A model generated the notes under the pieces. It ran no database searches. It had not been told where the DNA came from and was given only the letters and a program-made list of their open reading frames with translations. A stretch of DNA of 64,000 nt from Streptomyces kaniharaensis (GTDB lineage: Bacteria > Actinomycetota > Actinomycetes > Streptomycetales > Streptomycetaceae): NCBI RefSeq assembly GCF_009569385.1, contig NZ_WBOF01000003.1, forward strand, positions 434,001 through 498,000. Direction: 5' to 3'. Within the stretch, counting starts at the first letter, position 1. The number at the start of each line of letters is the position of its first letter. Shown piece after piece: positions 16,789-25,454 of the stretch. Made by a program: the position numbers and the translations under genes.

Positions 16789-17192
16789 TTCAGCACCGTA
16801 CCAACATGGACTGGATGCTCAGGGATCTTGCGGAGAGCGTCCCGTGCGCCCGTCACGTCATCGTCCTGTCCGCCGACGGCCTGCGGATGGCCCAGTACGG
16901 CACGGACCCGGACACCGCCGACCGGCTCGCCGCCGCCTGCGCCGGCCTGCAGAGCCTGGCCACCGCGGTGGCCCACGAGTTCCCGCACGGCGACGGCCGG
17001 ATGCGGATGGTCGTGATCGAGGTGAGCGGCGGCTTCTTCTACATGATGGCGGCCGGCTCCCGCGCCTACCTCGCCGTCCTCGCCGACGAGGGCGTCGACG
17101 CCGGGCTGGTGAGCATGCAGATGCGGGACCTCGTCGCCCGGATCGGCGAGCACCTGACCGCACCCCCGCGGAGCGGCGAGCAGGTCGCGTGA
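16785..17192 (+). CDS. cvnB: Conservon roadblock/LC7 protein (CvnB)
   Basis: The 135-residue roadblock/LC7 protein includes MDWMLRDLAESVPCARHVIV, SADGLRMAQYG and VVIEVSGGFFYMMAAG, the conserved layout of CvnB and MglB-like proteins. These bind and regulate small GTPases such as CvnD. The GTG start overlaps the cvnA stop and AAAGG lies upstream. It is the second gene of a tightly packed operon. Confidence 0.9.
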   Translation: MIQHRTNMDWMLRDLAESVPCARHVIVLSADGLRMAQYGTDPDTADRLAAACAGLQSLATAVAHEFPHGDGRMRMVVIEVSGGFFYMMAAGSRAYLAVLADEGVDAGLVSMQMRDLVARIGEHLTAPPRSGEQVA

Positions 17193-17211
17193 GTGAGCGG
17201 AAGGTCGACTC

Positions 17212-17580
17212 ATGACTGAGCCCCCCGGCCGTGGCGGCTGGGCGGACGAGAGCGAGCCGGAGCGTCTGTACGTCATCACGCGTGGACGCAGCGGCCCGGG
17301 CGGGCAGACCCCGTTCGACCTCGTCACCCTGATCGTCGCACGCGCGGAGCCGGCGCCGACCATGCAGCCCGAGCACGCGGCGATCCTGCGCCTGTGCGGT
17401 TCGCCGCTGTCCGTCGCCGAGATCTCCGCGTACCTGCGGCTGCCGACGAGCGTGGTCACCGTCCTGCTGGCGGACCTGCTCGCCGACGGCCTGATCGAGG
17501 CCCGCGCCGCCGTACCCCCGGCGGACTTTCCCGACCGTGCCCTGCTGGAAGCGGTGATCCATGGACTTCAGAGACTCTGA
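17212..17580 (+). CDS. cvnC: Conservon DUF742 protein (CvnC)
   Basis: The 122-residue DUF742 protein has the family pattern RLYVITRGRSGP, then a winged-helix-like region (ILRLCGSPLSVAEISAYLRL, then TVLLADLLADGLIEAR). In conservons this small protein joins the membrane-associated complex; its biochemical role is not settled. GGAAGG lies upstream of the ATG. The last 20 bp overlap cvnD, implying translational coupling. Confidence 0.9.
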   Translation: MTEPPGRGGWADESEPERLYVITRGRSGPGGQTPFDLVTLIVARAEPAPTMQPEHAAILRLCGSPLSVAEISAYLRLPTSVVTVLLADLLADGLIEARAAVPPADFPDRALLEAVIHGLQRL

Positions 17581-18175
17581 CACGCTGGTCGGTCCCTCGG
17601 GCGCGGACCTGCTCCCGGCCACCGCGGCGACGGCCGTCAAGGTCGTGATCGTCGGCGGTTTCGGCGTCGGCAAGACGACCCTGGTCGGCTCGGTGAGCGA
17701 GATCCGTCCGCTCACCACCGAGGAGACGATGACGCTGGCCGGCGCGGGCGTCGACGACCTCGCCGGGGTGGAGCGCAAGACCGAGACCACCGTCGCGATG
17801 GACTTCGGCCGGATCAGCATCAGCGACGAGCTCGTGCTGTACGTGTTCGGCACCCCCGGGCAGGAGCGGTTCTGGTTCCTCTGGAACGGCCTGTTCGAGG
17901 GGGCGCTGGGCGCGGTCGTGCTGGTCGACACCCGCCGGCTGGAGGTCAGCTTCGAGGTGATCGGGCGGCTGGAGGACCGTGGCGTGCCCTTCGTGGTCGC
18001 CGTCAACGGCTTCCCCGAGTCGCCGGACCACCCGGTCGAGGAGCTGCGGGCCGCCCTGGACCTGCCGCCCGAGGTGCCGATCGTCGCCTGTGACGCCCGG
18101 CGGCGCGACTCCTGCCGGGACGTCCTGATGGCCCTGATGCGCCACCTGTACGACCTCGCCGCGTCGCGCCCGTGA
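17561..18175 (+). CDS. cvnD: Conservon small GTPase (CvnD, MglA/Ras-like)
   Basis: The 204-residue protein has a P-loop GGFGVGKTTLVGSVSEI. The switch II region FGTPGQERFWFLWNGLFEGA has a Pro in place of the Gly-Ala of Ras DTAGQE. VAVNGF replaces the usual NKxD specificity motif. It is the GTP-binding switch of the conservon, probably turned over with CvnB. The start lies inside the end of cvnC. Confidence 0.9.
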   Translation: MDFRDSDTLVGPSGADLLPATAATAVKVVIVGGFGVGKTTLVGSVSEIRPLTTEETMTLAGAGVDDLAGVERKTETTVAMDFGRISISDELVLYVFGTPGQERFWFLWNGLFEGALGAVVLVDTRRLEVSFEVIGRLEDRGVPFVVAVNGFPESPDHPVEELRAALDLPPEVPIVACDARRRDSCRDVLMALMRHLYDLAASRP

Positions 18176-18186
18176 GCGCCGTTTCC

Positions 18187-18224
18187 GATCCGAGCTTTCC
18201 GTTCTGATCCGAGCCTTCCGTTCC
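18187..18224. repeat. Tandem 19-bp direct repeat between cvnD and the P450 gene
   Basis: GATCCGAGCTTTCCGTTCT is followed immediately by GATCCGAGCCTTCCGTTCC, differing at two positions. It fills most of the short gap before the P450 start and could be a duplicated regulatory site or a simple slippage product. Confidence 0.7.
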
Positions 18225-18239
18225 GACCCCGGAGACCCC

Positions 18240-19664
18240 GTGACCGCCCCGCTCCCTGACGATTCCTCCGTGCTCCCGCCCCCCGGGTGCCCCGCCCACG
18301 GCCTCGACCCCGGCCTGCTGGGCCCGGGCGGCGTCCGCCGTCTCTACGGCCCCGAGGCCGAGTCCGACCCGTGGGCCCTGTACGAGAAGCTGCGCGCCGA
18401 GCACGGCGAGGTGGCCCCCGTCCTGCTCCACGGCGACGTGCCCGCCTGGCTGGTGCTCGGCCACTCCGCCAACCTCACCGCGATGCGCACCCCGTCCCGC
18501 TTCTCCCGGGACTCCCGCCGGTGGACGGCGTTCCAGGACGGCCGGGTCGGCGCGGACTCGCCGCTGCTGCCGGTTGTCGCCTGGCAGCCGATGTGCGTGT
18601 TCACGGACGGCGAGGAACACCGGCGCCTGCGCGGCGCCGTCAACGACGGCCTGAACCGCTTCGACCGGCGCGGCATCCGGCGCCACGTCACCCGGTTCGT
18701 CGACCAGATGGTGCAGGAGTACGGCCCCACCGGCCGCGCCGAACTGGTCACCCAGTTCGCCGAGCACCTGCCGATGCTCGTCATGACCCAGCTCCTCGGC
18801 ATGCCCGACGAGTACGGCCCGCGGCTGGTCGAGGCCGCCCGCGACCTCATGAAGGGCACCGAGACGGCGATCGCCAGCAACGACTACGTGGTGGCGACGC
18901 TGCGCCGCACCATCGAGCGCAAGCGCGCGGCGCCCGGGGACGACCTGGTCTCCTCGCTGATGCAGCACCCGGCCGGACTCACCGACGACGAGGTGCTGGC
19001 ACACCTGCGGCTCGTCCTGCTCGCCGCGAACGAGACCACCGTCAACCTCATCGCCGACACCCTGAAGATGGTCCTCACCGACCCCCGCTTCCGCGCCCAC
19101 CTCTCCGGCGGGCACATGACCCTGCCGGACGCCCTCGACCAGGTGCTGTGGGACTCCCCGCCGCTGATCATCGTCGCCGGCCGCTGGGCCACCGGCGACA
19201 CCGAGCTCGGCGGGCAGCAGATCAAGGCCGGCGACCTGCTGCTCCTCGGCCTGGCCGCCGGCAACTACGACCCGACCGTCCGGCCCGACCCCACCGCGCC
19301 GCTCTTCGGCAACCGCTCCCACCTGTCCTTCGGCAGCGGCCCGCACGAGTGCCCCGGGCAGGACATCGGCCGCGCCATCGCCGAGACCAGCATCGACCAC
19401 CTCCTCACCCGCCTGCCCGACCTGCGCCTGGCCGTCGAGGAGGGGGAGCTGACCTGGACCTCGGCCTGGCTCTCCCGCCACCTCGTGCGCCTCCCCGTCG
19501 AGTTCACCCCCAGGACCCTCGACGACGAGCCGGCCGGCGAGGACGAGCCCACGGCCTCCGTCCCCCCGGTGGCCGACCCGGCACCTCCCGCCCCGCCCGC
19601 GGCCGCCGTCCCCCGCCCGCGCCGCAGCTGGTGGAGCCTGCTGACGGCCCGGTTCCGCCGCTGA
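18240..19664 (+). CDS. Conservon-linked cytochrome P450 lacking the ExxR motif (CYP157-like)
   Basis: The 474-residue P450 keeps the heme-cysteine loop FGSGPHECPGQ (Cys371) and an I-helix LLAANETTVNL. The K-helix motif expected as ExxR reads D300-Q-V-L-W304, so both invariant residues are replaced. The CYP157 family, found beside Streptomyces conservons, is known to lack ExxR (EQSLW in CYP157C1). Here even the Glu is changed to Asp. A proline-rich extension with a basic end (about residues 425-474) is extra. The GTG start follows GGAGA. The gene lies 64 bp after cvnD and is probably co-transcribed. Substrate is unknown. Confidence 0.9.
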   Translation: MTAPLPDDSSVLPPPGCPAHGLDPGLLGPGGVRRLYGPEAESDPWALYEKLRAEHGEVAPVLLHGDVPAWLVLGHSANLTAMRTPSRFSRDSRRWTAFQDGRVGADSPLLPVVAWQPMCVFTDGEEHRRLRGAVNDGLNRFDRRGIRRHVTRFVDQMVQEYGPTGRAELVTQFAEHLPMLVMTQLLGMPDEYGPRLVEAARDLMKGTETAIASNDYVVATLRRTIERKRAAPGDDLVSSLMQHPAGLTDDEVLAHLRLVLLAANETTVNLIADTLKMVLTDPRFRAHLSGGHMTLPDALDQVLWDSPPLIIVAGRWATGDTELGGQQIKAGDLLLLGLAAGNYDPTVRPDPTAPLFGNRSHLSFGSGPHECPGQDIGRAIAETSIDHLLTRLPDLRLAVEEGELTWTSAWLSRHLVRLPVEFTPRTLDDEPAGEDEPTASVPPVADPAPPAPPAAAVPRPRRSWWSLLTARFRR

Positions 19665-19670
19665 CGGCTT

Positions 19671-19713
19671 CGAGGACGCCTGGCCCTTATGCCATTGGGG
19701 CCAGGCGTCCTCG
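19671..19713. terminator. Bidirectional terminator
   Basis: CGAGGACGCCTGGCCC and its perfect complement form a 16-bp stem around an 11-nt loop, between the convergent P450 and phosphatase genes. Confidence 0.85.
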
Positions 19714-19751
19714 GGCGTCCGGCGTCCTCGGGCAGGACGAGCGTCCGGGCT

Positions 19752-21380
19752 TCAGTCCCGGGCGTCGGCGCGGCTGCGTTCGAGGGTGAAGGTGTCGACC
19801 GGGGTGAGGTCGCCGTGGGGGCCGTCGAAGGTGTAGTAGGTGACCCGCATGCGGGTGCGGCCGGTGCGGCGGTCCCCCGGGTCGACGTCGAAGGCGGCGA
19901 AGCCGTGGGTGTGCCGGCGGTCCTGGACGGCGGCCCAGGGGGCGTCCTCGGTGACCCAGATCGACTCGCGGTAGGGCGCGCCCGGGCGCGGTTTGTCCTC
20001 CAGGGCGACGACGACGCGGCCCTTGGGCTGTTCGAAGAGGTCATCCTGGGTGGTGGCGGCGTTGCCGCCGGCTCCGATGATCATGTGGACGGTGCCGCGG
20101 TCGGTGTAGACCAGGTCGGGGTCGGTGTCCGAGGGCACCGGGGTGCGGGTGTCATTCGGGAGCGTCCCGCGGACGGGGTGGGAGCGCTCGTAGTAGTGCT
20201 CGTGGCCGCTGACGACGAGGTCCACGCCGTAGGCGTCGAACAGCGGGCCCCAGGCCTCGCGGATCCCGAGGTCGCTGCCGCTGCCGTGCATGGAGCTGGA
20301 GATCATCGGGTGGTGCATGCAGACGACGATCCAGTCGATCTCCCGGCTGTCCCGGGCGGCTCGCAACTCTCGCTCCAGCCAGCGCTGTTGGGCGCCACCC
20401 GAGTAGCCGCGCAGGTAGGTGTCGCCGCTGTTCTGGATCGCCACGTCGTCGTTGGCGAGGCTGATGAAGCGGACCGCGCCGACGGTGAAGGCGTACCACA
20501 TGCCGGCGGTCTCGTCGTCGGAGGAGGCGGCCGAGTCGGGCAGCGAGAAGTAGGTCTGGTAGCCGAGGGCGCCGATCGGGCCGTTGCCGCCCTCGTTCTC
20601 GTGGTTGCCGGCGCAGGGCATCCAGGGGCGCAGCCGGGTCGAGCGGCTGTTGTTGATGAACCAGTCGGCCCACGTCGCGGTGCGGCTCTGCCCGTGGCGG
20701 CCGCTGTAGGAGGCGTAGCAGAGGTCGCCGTTGACGAGGTTGAACAGCGGGCCGACGCGCTCGACGGCGGCGACGATGTCGGCGGCGGCCGGGGAGCCGA
20801 CCTGGCTGCTGGTGAACACCGGGTAGCGGCCGAGCGGGGAGGGGACGCCGTCGGGGAACACGACCTGCCGGCGGAGGTTCGGGGTGGCCTGGTCGCCGAA
20901 GCTGGTGAAGGTGAAGGCGGCCCGGCCGCGCGGGGCGGTGGTGAAGGAGCCCATTTCGGGGCTCGCACCGTCATGGCCGGCGGTGTAGAGGTAGGTGGTG
21001 GCGGGGCGGAGTCCGCAGAGTCGGGCGTGGTGGACGTACACCTCGTCCTTGGAGAGGGAGTCCCGGTAGGTGCGGGTCTCGGCCTCGACGACCCGACCGA
21101 GGCCGCCGTCCGGGGAGCCGAGCCGGACGTGCGGGCGGCCGACGGACTGCGGGGTGATCCAGGAGACGGTCATCTCGCCGGAGGGGTCGGTGCCGAACTG
21201 CAGGTGGAGCCCGCTGACGCTGGGCGCGCCGAGCCGGTGCGGGGTGGACTGGAGCAGCGGGCTGGGTTCCCCCGCCTCCCCCGCCGACGCCGTGGCGGTC
21301 GTCGGGGCCGCGACTCCCGCCACCAGTGCGGCTCCGGCCGCCGACGATCCCTTGAGTAACGATCTGCGGGCGATGCTCAA
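19752..21380 (-). CDS. Secreted purple acid phosphatase-type metallophosphoesterase
   Basis: The 542-residue precursor has a Tat signal (RRSLLKGSSAAGAALVAGVA). A fibronectin-like N-terminal domain (TVSWITPQSV) is followed by a calcineurin-type domain. The dinuclear metal motifs are present in order: FGDQA, NGDLCYASY (GDxxY), AGNHENEGG (GNHE), MHHPM and VSGHEHYYERSHP (GHxHxxxR). This order and the FN3-like domain match purple acid phosphatases. It would release phosphate from esters outside the cell. The gene is monocistronic, facing the conservon across a terminator. No PHO box was identified. Confidence 0.9.
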   Translation of the reverse strand: MSIARRSLLKGSSAAGAALVAGVAAPTTATASAGEAGEPSPLLQSTPHRLGAPSVSGLHLQFGTDPSGEMTVSWITPQSVGRPHVRLGSPDGGLGRVVEAETRTYRDSLSKDEVYVHHARLCGLRPATTYLYTAGHDGASPEMGSFTTAPRGRAAFTFTSFGDQATPNLRRQVVFPDGVPSPLGRYPVFTSSQVGSPAAADIVAAVERVGPLFNLVNGDLCYASYSGRHGQSRTATWADWFINNSRSTRLRPWMPCAGNHENEGGNGPIGALGYQTYFSLPDSAASSDDETAGMWYAFTVGAVRFISLANDDVAIQNSGDTYLRGYSGGAQQRWLERELRAARDSREIDWIVVCMHHPMISSSMHGSGSDLGIREAWGPLFDAYGVDLVVSGHEHYYERSHPVRGTLPNDTRTPVPSDTDPDLVYTDRGTVHMIIGAGGNAATTQDDLFEQPKGRVVVALEDKPRPGAPYRESIWVTEDAPWAAVQDRRHTHGFAAFDVDPGDRRTGRTRMRVTYYTFDGPHGDLTPVDTFTLERSRADARD

Positions 21381-21501
21381 TGGAACTCCGTTGTCTTGCC
21401 GGGACGATGACGTCGCAGCACTGTACCGGCATGAGCATGCCCGGGCGATCGGTCAATGCCCGAACTCACCTGAAGTCAGCGGCTCCTGGACCGTCGGCGG
21501 C

Positions 21502-22512
21502 TCAGGCGACGTGACGGGTGAGCACTGCGGTGTGCAGTTGTCCGCCGGTCTGGAACTGCAGGAAGACCCGCCAGTTGCCGGGTTCGCCGAGCAGGGCGTA
21601 GAAGGTCAGCGACGGCCCGCCGTGCTCCGCGGTGGCGGGGGTGACGGGGTGAAGGTGGGCCAGTGCCTGGTCACCCTCGTGGATGATGCTGAGGTGGGCG
21701 TAGCTGCCGAGGTACGGCTGGAGGTCGGTGACGGGCTGACCGTCCTTGCTGATCGTGACGATGAGCGGGCCGGGCGTCCCGGCCGTCAACTCGCCTCGGA
21801 CGTCAACGGTGTAGCCGTCGGCCGTGGTGCTGTCGGCCGCGGCGGGCAGTGGCACCGCGGTGGCCTCGCCGGGCACCGTCACGGTGCGGCTGAGGACGAG
21901 TTCACTGCCCTTGCGCGGGCCGGTGTTCGGCGTGAACTCGGCGTACAGGCGCCAGTTGCCCGGTTCGAGGGCGGCGAGGTCGGTGGTCCACGTGCCGTCG
22001 GCGGCCATCGTGGGGTGCACGTGCTGATAGCCGGTGAGGTCCGAGCGGATCGCGTAGAAGTGCAGCCGCTTGGTCTGGACTTCGGCGAAGTCGGTGACGG
22101 GCCGCCCGTCCGGACCGGTGATGGTGAACGGGTAGCTCGCTGCTCGGCCGGCGGGAAGGCTGGTGGCCGAGGAGTCGAGGCGGTAGCCGTCGCGTTCGGC
22201 GGCCAGGCCGTCTCCCGTGGTCATGCCCGCCATGCCCGGCATCCCTGGCATGGCGGGCATCCCTGGCATGGCGGGCATTCCCGAGGGCGCCGCGCTGGGC
22301 ATCGCCATCGCTCCGTGGTCCATGCCGGGCATGCCGGAGTGCTCCGTGTCCGCGGACGAGCTTCGCGCGGGCAGAACCAGCAAGGCGATCGCACCGATTG
22401 CAAGTACGAGGGAAAAGGCCCAGAGGAGACGGTGCCCCGCCCACTGATTGGTCGAAGGGGAGTCCCCCCGCTCGGTGGCCGTCGACTTCTCTTGCTCGAT
22501 GCGCGTGTTCAC
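21502..22512 (-). CDS. Membrane-anchored Met/His-rich protein, putative metal (copper) binding
   Basis: The 336-residue protein has one transmembrane helix (about residues 29-48). An external Met-rich stretch (58-97) holds 11 methionines as repeated MPGM/MPAM units plus His58 and His66. Two later beta-rich modules contain YQHVHPTM and LSIIHEGDQALAHLHPV, resembling YtkA/FixH-like extracellular folds. Met/His clusters of this kind bind Cu(I) or Ag(I) in CopC- and PcoE-like proteins, so copper handling is inferred. The GTG start fits a purine-rich upstream site. The DNA for the Met-rich part contains 18-bp tandem repeats. Confidence 0.7.
   Translation of the reverse strand: MNTRIEQEKSTATERGDSPSTNQWAGHRLLWAFSLVLAIGAIALLVLPARSSSADTEHSGMPGMDHGAMAMPSAAPSGMPAMPGMPAMPGMPGMAGMTTGDGLAAERDGYRLDSSATSLPAGRAASYPFTITGPDGRPVTDFAEVQTKRLHFYAIRSDLTGYQHVHPTMAADGTWTTDLAALEPGNWRLYAEFTPNTGPRKGSELVLSRTVTVPGEATAVPLPAAADSTTADGYTVDVRGELTAGTPGPLIVTISKDGQPVTDLQPYLGSYAHLSIIHEGDQALAHLHPVTPATAEHGGPSLTFYALLGEPGNWRVFLQFQTGGQLHTAVLTRHVA
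22238..22273 (-). repeat. 18-bp tandem repeat encoding MPAMPG units
   Basis: GGCATCCCTGGCATGGCG occurs twice head-to-tail and begins a third time. On the minus strand it encodes Met-Pro-Ala-Met-Pro-Gly, so the Met-rich segment of the protein could expand or contract by slippage. Confidence 0.85.
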
Positions 22513-22645
22513 TCTTGCCTGCTCTCCCGTCGTTCGGCCGGTCGGGCCGCGATAACCAGGAGATACGAACGACCGGCTGCCGATAACAGAAATTGGGCAT
22601 CCGAACGCCGACGCCCGGGAGGTCCGAAGGACGGAACGGCCCCGA

Positions 22646-23638
22646 CTACCCCGCCCCCGGGCCGAACCGGCGCCGGTACGCCGATGGCGCGAGCCCGGTC
22701 TCACGGCGCAGCAGCGCACGCAGATTGGCGGCGGTGCCCAGCCCGCTGCGCCGGGCGACCATCTCGAAGCGCGACTCGCCCCGCTCGATCAACCGGCATG
22801 CCAGTGCGACGCGTTCCCGCGTGAGCCACGCCAGCGGTGTCGTGCCCAGTTGCGCCTGGAAGCGGCGGTGCAGCGTCGCCGTGCTGACCGAGGCACGCGC
22901 CGCCAGGCCGGACACCGTCAGTGGTGCGTCCAGTCGCTCCTGTGCCCAGGCCAGCAGCGGTGCGAGGGACTCGTCCGGGATGTCCGGCACAGGGCGCTCG
23001 ATGAACTGTCGCTGCCCGCCGTCCCGGTGCGCGGCGAAGACCAGCCGCCGGCTGACGGAGTTGGCGATCTCCGCACCGTGGTCCCGTCGGACGATGTGCA
23101 GCCCGAGGTCGAGTGCGGCCGCGCTGCCCGCGGCGGTGAGGATGTCGCCGTCGTCGACGAACAGGACGTCCTCTTCGAGGTGGACGGCGGGGAACCGGGC
23201 CCGGAAGGAGTCCGCCCACTGCCAGTGCGCGGTGGCGCGCCGGCCGTCGAGAACCCCGGCCTCGGCGAGCGTGAAGGCGCCGCTGCAGAACCCGACCAGC
23301 CTCGTGCCGCGCTCGTGCGCCCGCCGGACGGCGTCGAGTACGGCCGGCCGGCGGGGCACGTCGACGTCGGGCCGGTTGGGGACGATCAGCGTGTCCGCGG
23401 AGTCCGCTGCCTCCAGACCGGCCACTCCCGTGAGGGTGAAGAAGCCGTCGCGCATCAGCGTGCTCGGCTCGGGCGAGCAGAGGCGGAAGTCGTACAGATC
23501 GCGGCCGATCTCGGGTCTGCGCAGGCCGAACACCTCGGTCGCGCAGCCGAGCTCGAAGGGGTTCGAGTTCTCGTCCACGATCACGACGACCCGGTGCGGG
23601 TCCGCCGTGGGGTCCATGTGAGAGGAATCTTGCGGCAT
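22646..23638 (-). CDS. GlxA-type transcriptional regulator (DJ-1/PfpI plus AraC helix-turn-helix)
   Basis: The 330-residue protein has an N-terminal DJ-1/PfpI-like domain (HRVVVIVDENSNPFELGCAT; nucleophile-elbow cysteine in LVGFCSGAFTLAEAG). The C-terminal part is an AraC-type double helix-turn-helix (LTVSGLAARASVSTATLHRR, then GLGTAANLRALLRRETGLAP). GlxA-type regulators sense unknown small molecules and usually activate an adjacent gene. It is divergent from a cupin gene only about 50 bp away, the likely target. The ATG at 23638 with TAGGA upstream is chosen over an in-frame TTG two codons earlier. Confidence 0.9.
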   Translation of the reverse strand: MPQDSSHMDPTADPHRVVVIVDENSNPFELGCATEVFGLRRPEIGRDLYDFRLCSPEPSTLMRDGFFTLTGVAGLEAADSADTLIVPNRPDVDVPRRPAVLDAVRRAHERGTRLVGFCSGAFTLAEAGVLDGRRATAHWQWADSFRARFPAVHLEEDVLFVDDGDILTAAGSAAALDLGLHIVRRDHGAEIANSVSRRLVFAAHRDGGQRQFIERPVPDIPDESLAPLLAWAQERLDAPLTVSGLAARASVSTATLHRRFQAQLGTTPLAWLTRERVALACRLIERGESRFEMVARRSGLGTAANLRALLRRETGLAPSAYRRRFGPGAG

Positions 23639-23690
23639 ATGCAATTCCTAGCACTCACGTCGGTTGCGGCCCACCGGCAAGGATTCCCTC

Positions 23691-24086
23691 ATGAGCAACG
23701 ACCCGATCAACCTCGGCGAGGCCCTGGCCTCCTTCGACGCGCTGTGGAGTCCCCGCATCGTCACTCGCGTCAACGACTACGACGTACGCATCGCCAAGGT
23801 CGAGGGCGAGCACCTCTGGCACGCCCACGACGACACCGACGAGTTCTTCCTGGTGCTCGACGGGGAGCTGTTCATCTCCTTGCGCGAGCCGGCGGGCGAA
23901 CGCACGGTCCGGCTTCCCCAGGGCGCGGTCTTCACCGTCCCCCGGGCCACGGAGCACAAGCCGTCCGCCCCCACCGGCGCCGCGATCCTCATGTTCGAGC
24001 CCACGGGGACGCCGACTGTCGGTGATCGCCACGATCAGATCCCCGACCACATCGACGCGACGACGGGGCACGCCCTCGAATCGTGA
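23691..24086 (+). CDS. Cupin-domain protein
   Basis: The 131-residue single-domain cupin has motif 1 in EGEHLWHAHDDTDEFFLVLDG (His-x-His...Glu) and motif 2 in LPQGAVFTVPRATEHKPSAP (Pro...His). The metal ligands are therefore intact. It may be an enzyme of small-molecule conversion or a binding protein. AAGGA precedes the ATG. It shares a short divergent promoter region with the GlxA-type regulator, so regulation by that protein is likely. Confidence 0.85.
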   Translation: MSNDPINLGEALASFDALWSPRIVTRVNDYDVRIAKVEGEHLWHAHDDTDEFFLVLDGELFISLREPAGERTVRLPQGAVFTVPRATEHKPSAPTGAAILMFEPTGTPTVGDRHDQIPDHIDATTGHALES

Positions 24087-24186
24087 ACGCCTTCGGGCAC
24101 GGAGGACCGGGTCGATCGCGCCGATCCGGTCGGGTCGGCCGGGGGTGCCCTGATTGTCGACCGTAAGAGTGTGCGACCCTGATCCG

Positions 24187-24951
24187 ATGTCGCTCGCCCA
24201 TGTCCCCGCGGAGCCGATAACGCCCGATCCGGTGCGCGAGGTGCCGGACACGCTGCTCACCCAGTCCTGGCTCGACCTGTCGTTTCTGCACTGGGCAGCG
24301 GACCCTGCGGACGTGGCACCGCTGCTGCCGGCCGGGACCGTGCCGGACACGCACGACGGGCTCACCTATGTCGGCCTGGTGGCGTTCCGGATGCATCGGG
24401 TGGGCTGGTTCAAGGTGCCGGGTGTCCCGTACCTCGGCACCTTTCCGGAGACCAACGTGCGGCTCTACTCGGTGGACCGGCACGGGCGGCGCGGCGTGGT
24501 CTTCCGCTCGCTGGAGGCCTCGCGCCTGGTGCCGGTGGCCATCGCCCGCAGCACCTTCCGACTGCCCTACATGTGGGCCCGGATGGCGATCCACCGCCAT
24601 GCGGACACCATCAGCTACACCAGTAGCCGGCGCTGGCCGGGGCCGCGTGGGGCGCGCTCCCGGATCTCGGTGCGCATCGGCGAGCGGATCGAGGAGCCGA
24701 CCGCGCTCGAACACTTCCTGACCGCCCGCTGGGGCATGCACAACGCGTACTTCGGCCGGATGGTGTACCTGCCCAACTCCCACCAGCGCTGGCCGCTGCA
24801 CCGGGCGGAACTCCTGCACTGCGAGGACGAGTTGGTGACCGCCGCCGGGCTGCCTTTGCCGGTCGGCCCGCCGGTGAGCGTGCTGTACTCCCCAGGCGTT
24901 CCGGTCCGCTTCGGCCGCCCCGCTCGCCCCGGCGGCCTGCCCACCCGCTGA
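24187..24951 (+). CDS. DUF2071 (YqjF-like) family protein
   Basis: The 254-residue protein has the DUF2071 pattern LSFLHWAADPADVAPLLPAG, YVGLVAFRMHRV and FPETNVRLYSVDRHGRRGVV, followed by a two-lobed beta fold. The YqjF type is conserved in bacilli and actinomycetes without known activity; the fold resembles acetoacetate decarboxylase. The ATG at 24187 gives the conserved start. An upstream in-frame start at 24154 lacks a ribosome site. Confidence 0.8.
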   Translation: MSLAHVPAEPITPDPVREVPDTLLTQSWLDLSFLHWAADPADVAPLLPAGTVPDTHDGLTYVGLVAFRMHRVGWFKVPGVPYLGTFPETNVRLYSVDRHGRRGVVFRSLEASRLVPVAIARSTFRLPYMWARMAIHRHADTISYTSSRRWPGPRGARSRISVRIGERIEEPTALEHFLTARWGMHNAYFGRMVYLPNSHQRWPLHRAELLHCEDELVTAAGLPLPVGPPVSVLYSPGVPVRFGRPARPGGLPTR

Positions 24952-24990
24952 GCTCGCGCATGTGGGCGCTGGGCGAACCCGGGGTGCTGG

Positions 24991-25410
24991 TCATGCGGCG
25001 GCTTCGATGCCGAGGTCGGCGAGGAGGCCGCGGATGCGCTGCTCGATCTGGTCGCGGATCGGGCGCACGGCGTCCACACCCTGGCCGGCCGGGTCCTCCA
25101 GCTTCCAGTCCAGGTACCGCTTGCCGGGGAAGTACGGGCAGGCGTCGCCGCAGCCCATGGTGATCACCACGTCGGACGCCTGCACCGCCGCGACGGTGAG
25201 CACCTTCGGCACCTCGGCGGAGATGTCGATGCCGACCTCGGCCAGGGCCTCGACCACGGCCGGGTTCACCGTGTCGGCGGGGGCGGAGCCGGCGGAGCGG
25301 ACCTCGACCCGCTCGCGGCCGAGGTAGGTGAGGAAGGCGGCGGCCATCTGGGAGCGGCCGGCGTTATGGACGCAGACGAACAGCACGGACGGGATGGCGG
25401 GAGAGCTCAC
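24991..25410 (-). CDS. arsC: Arsenate reductase, low-molecular-weight phosphatase type
   Basis: The 139-residue reductase has the phosphatase loop C13-VHNAGR19-S, the CX5R site that binds arsenate. Downstream are AGSAPADTVNPAVVEAL and VITMGCGDACPYFPGKRYLDW, whose cysteines form the redox relay typical of thioredoxin- or mycothiol-coupled ArsC. It reduces arsenate to arsenite in the cytoplasm. The GTG start follows GGAAG. It is third in the arsR-aquaporin-arsC unit. Confidence 0.92.
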   Translation of the reverse strand: MSSPAIPSVLFVCVHNAGRSQMAAAFLTYLGRERVEVRSAGSAPADTVNPAVVEALAEVGIDISAEVPKVLTVAAVQASDVVITMGCGDACPYFPGKRYLDWKLEDPAGQGVDAVRPIRDQIEQRIRGLLADLGIEAAA

Positions 25411-25454
25411 GGGGGTACTTCCTTCGGGCAGGAACAGGAATGGCGGTGCGGGGT

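Noticed and set aside
22201..22340. Tandem repeats resembling a short CRISPR-like array
   Set aside because: The 18-bp units are contiguous without spacers and encode Met-Pro-Ala-Met-Pro-Gly in frame. They are a protein repeat.
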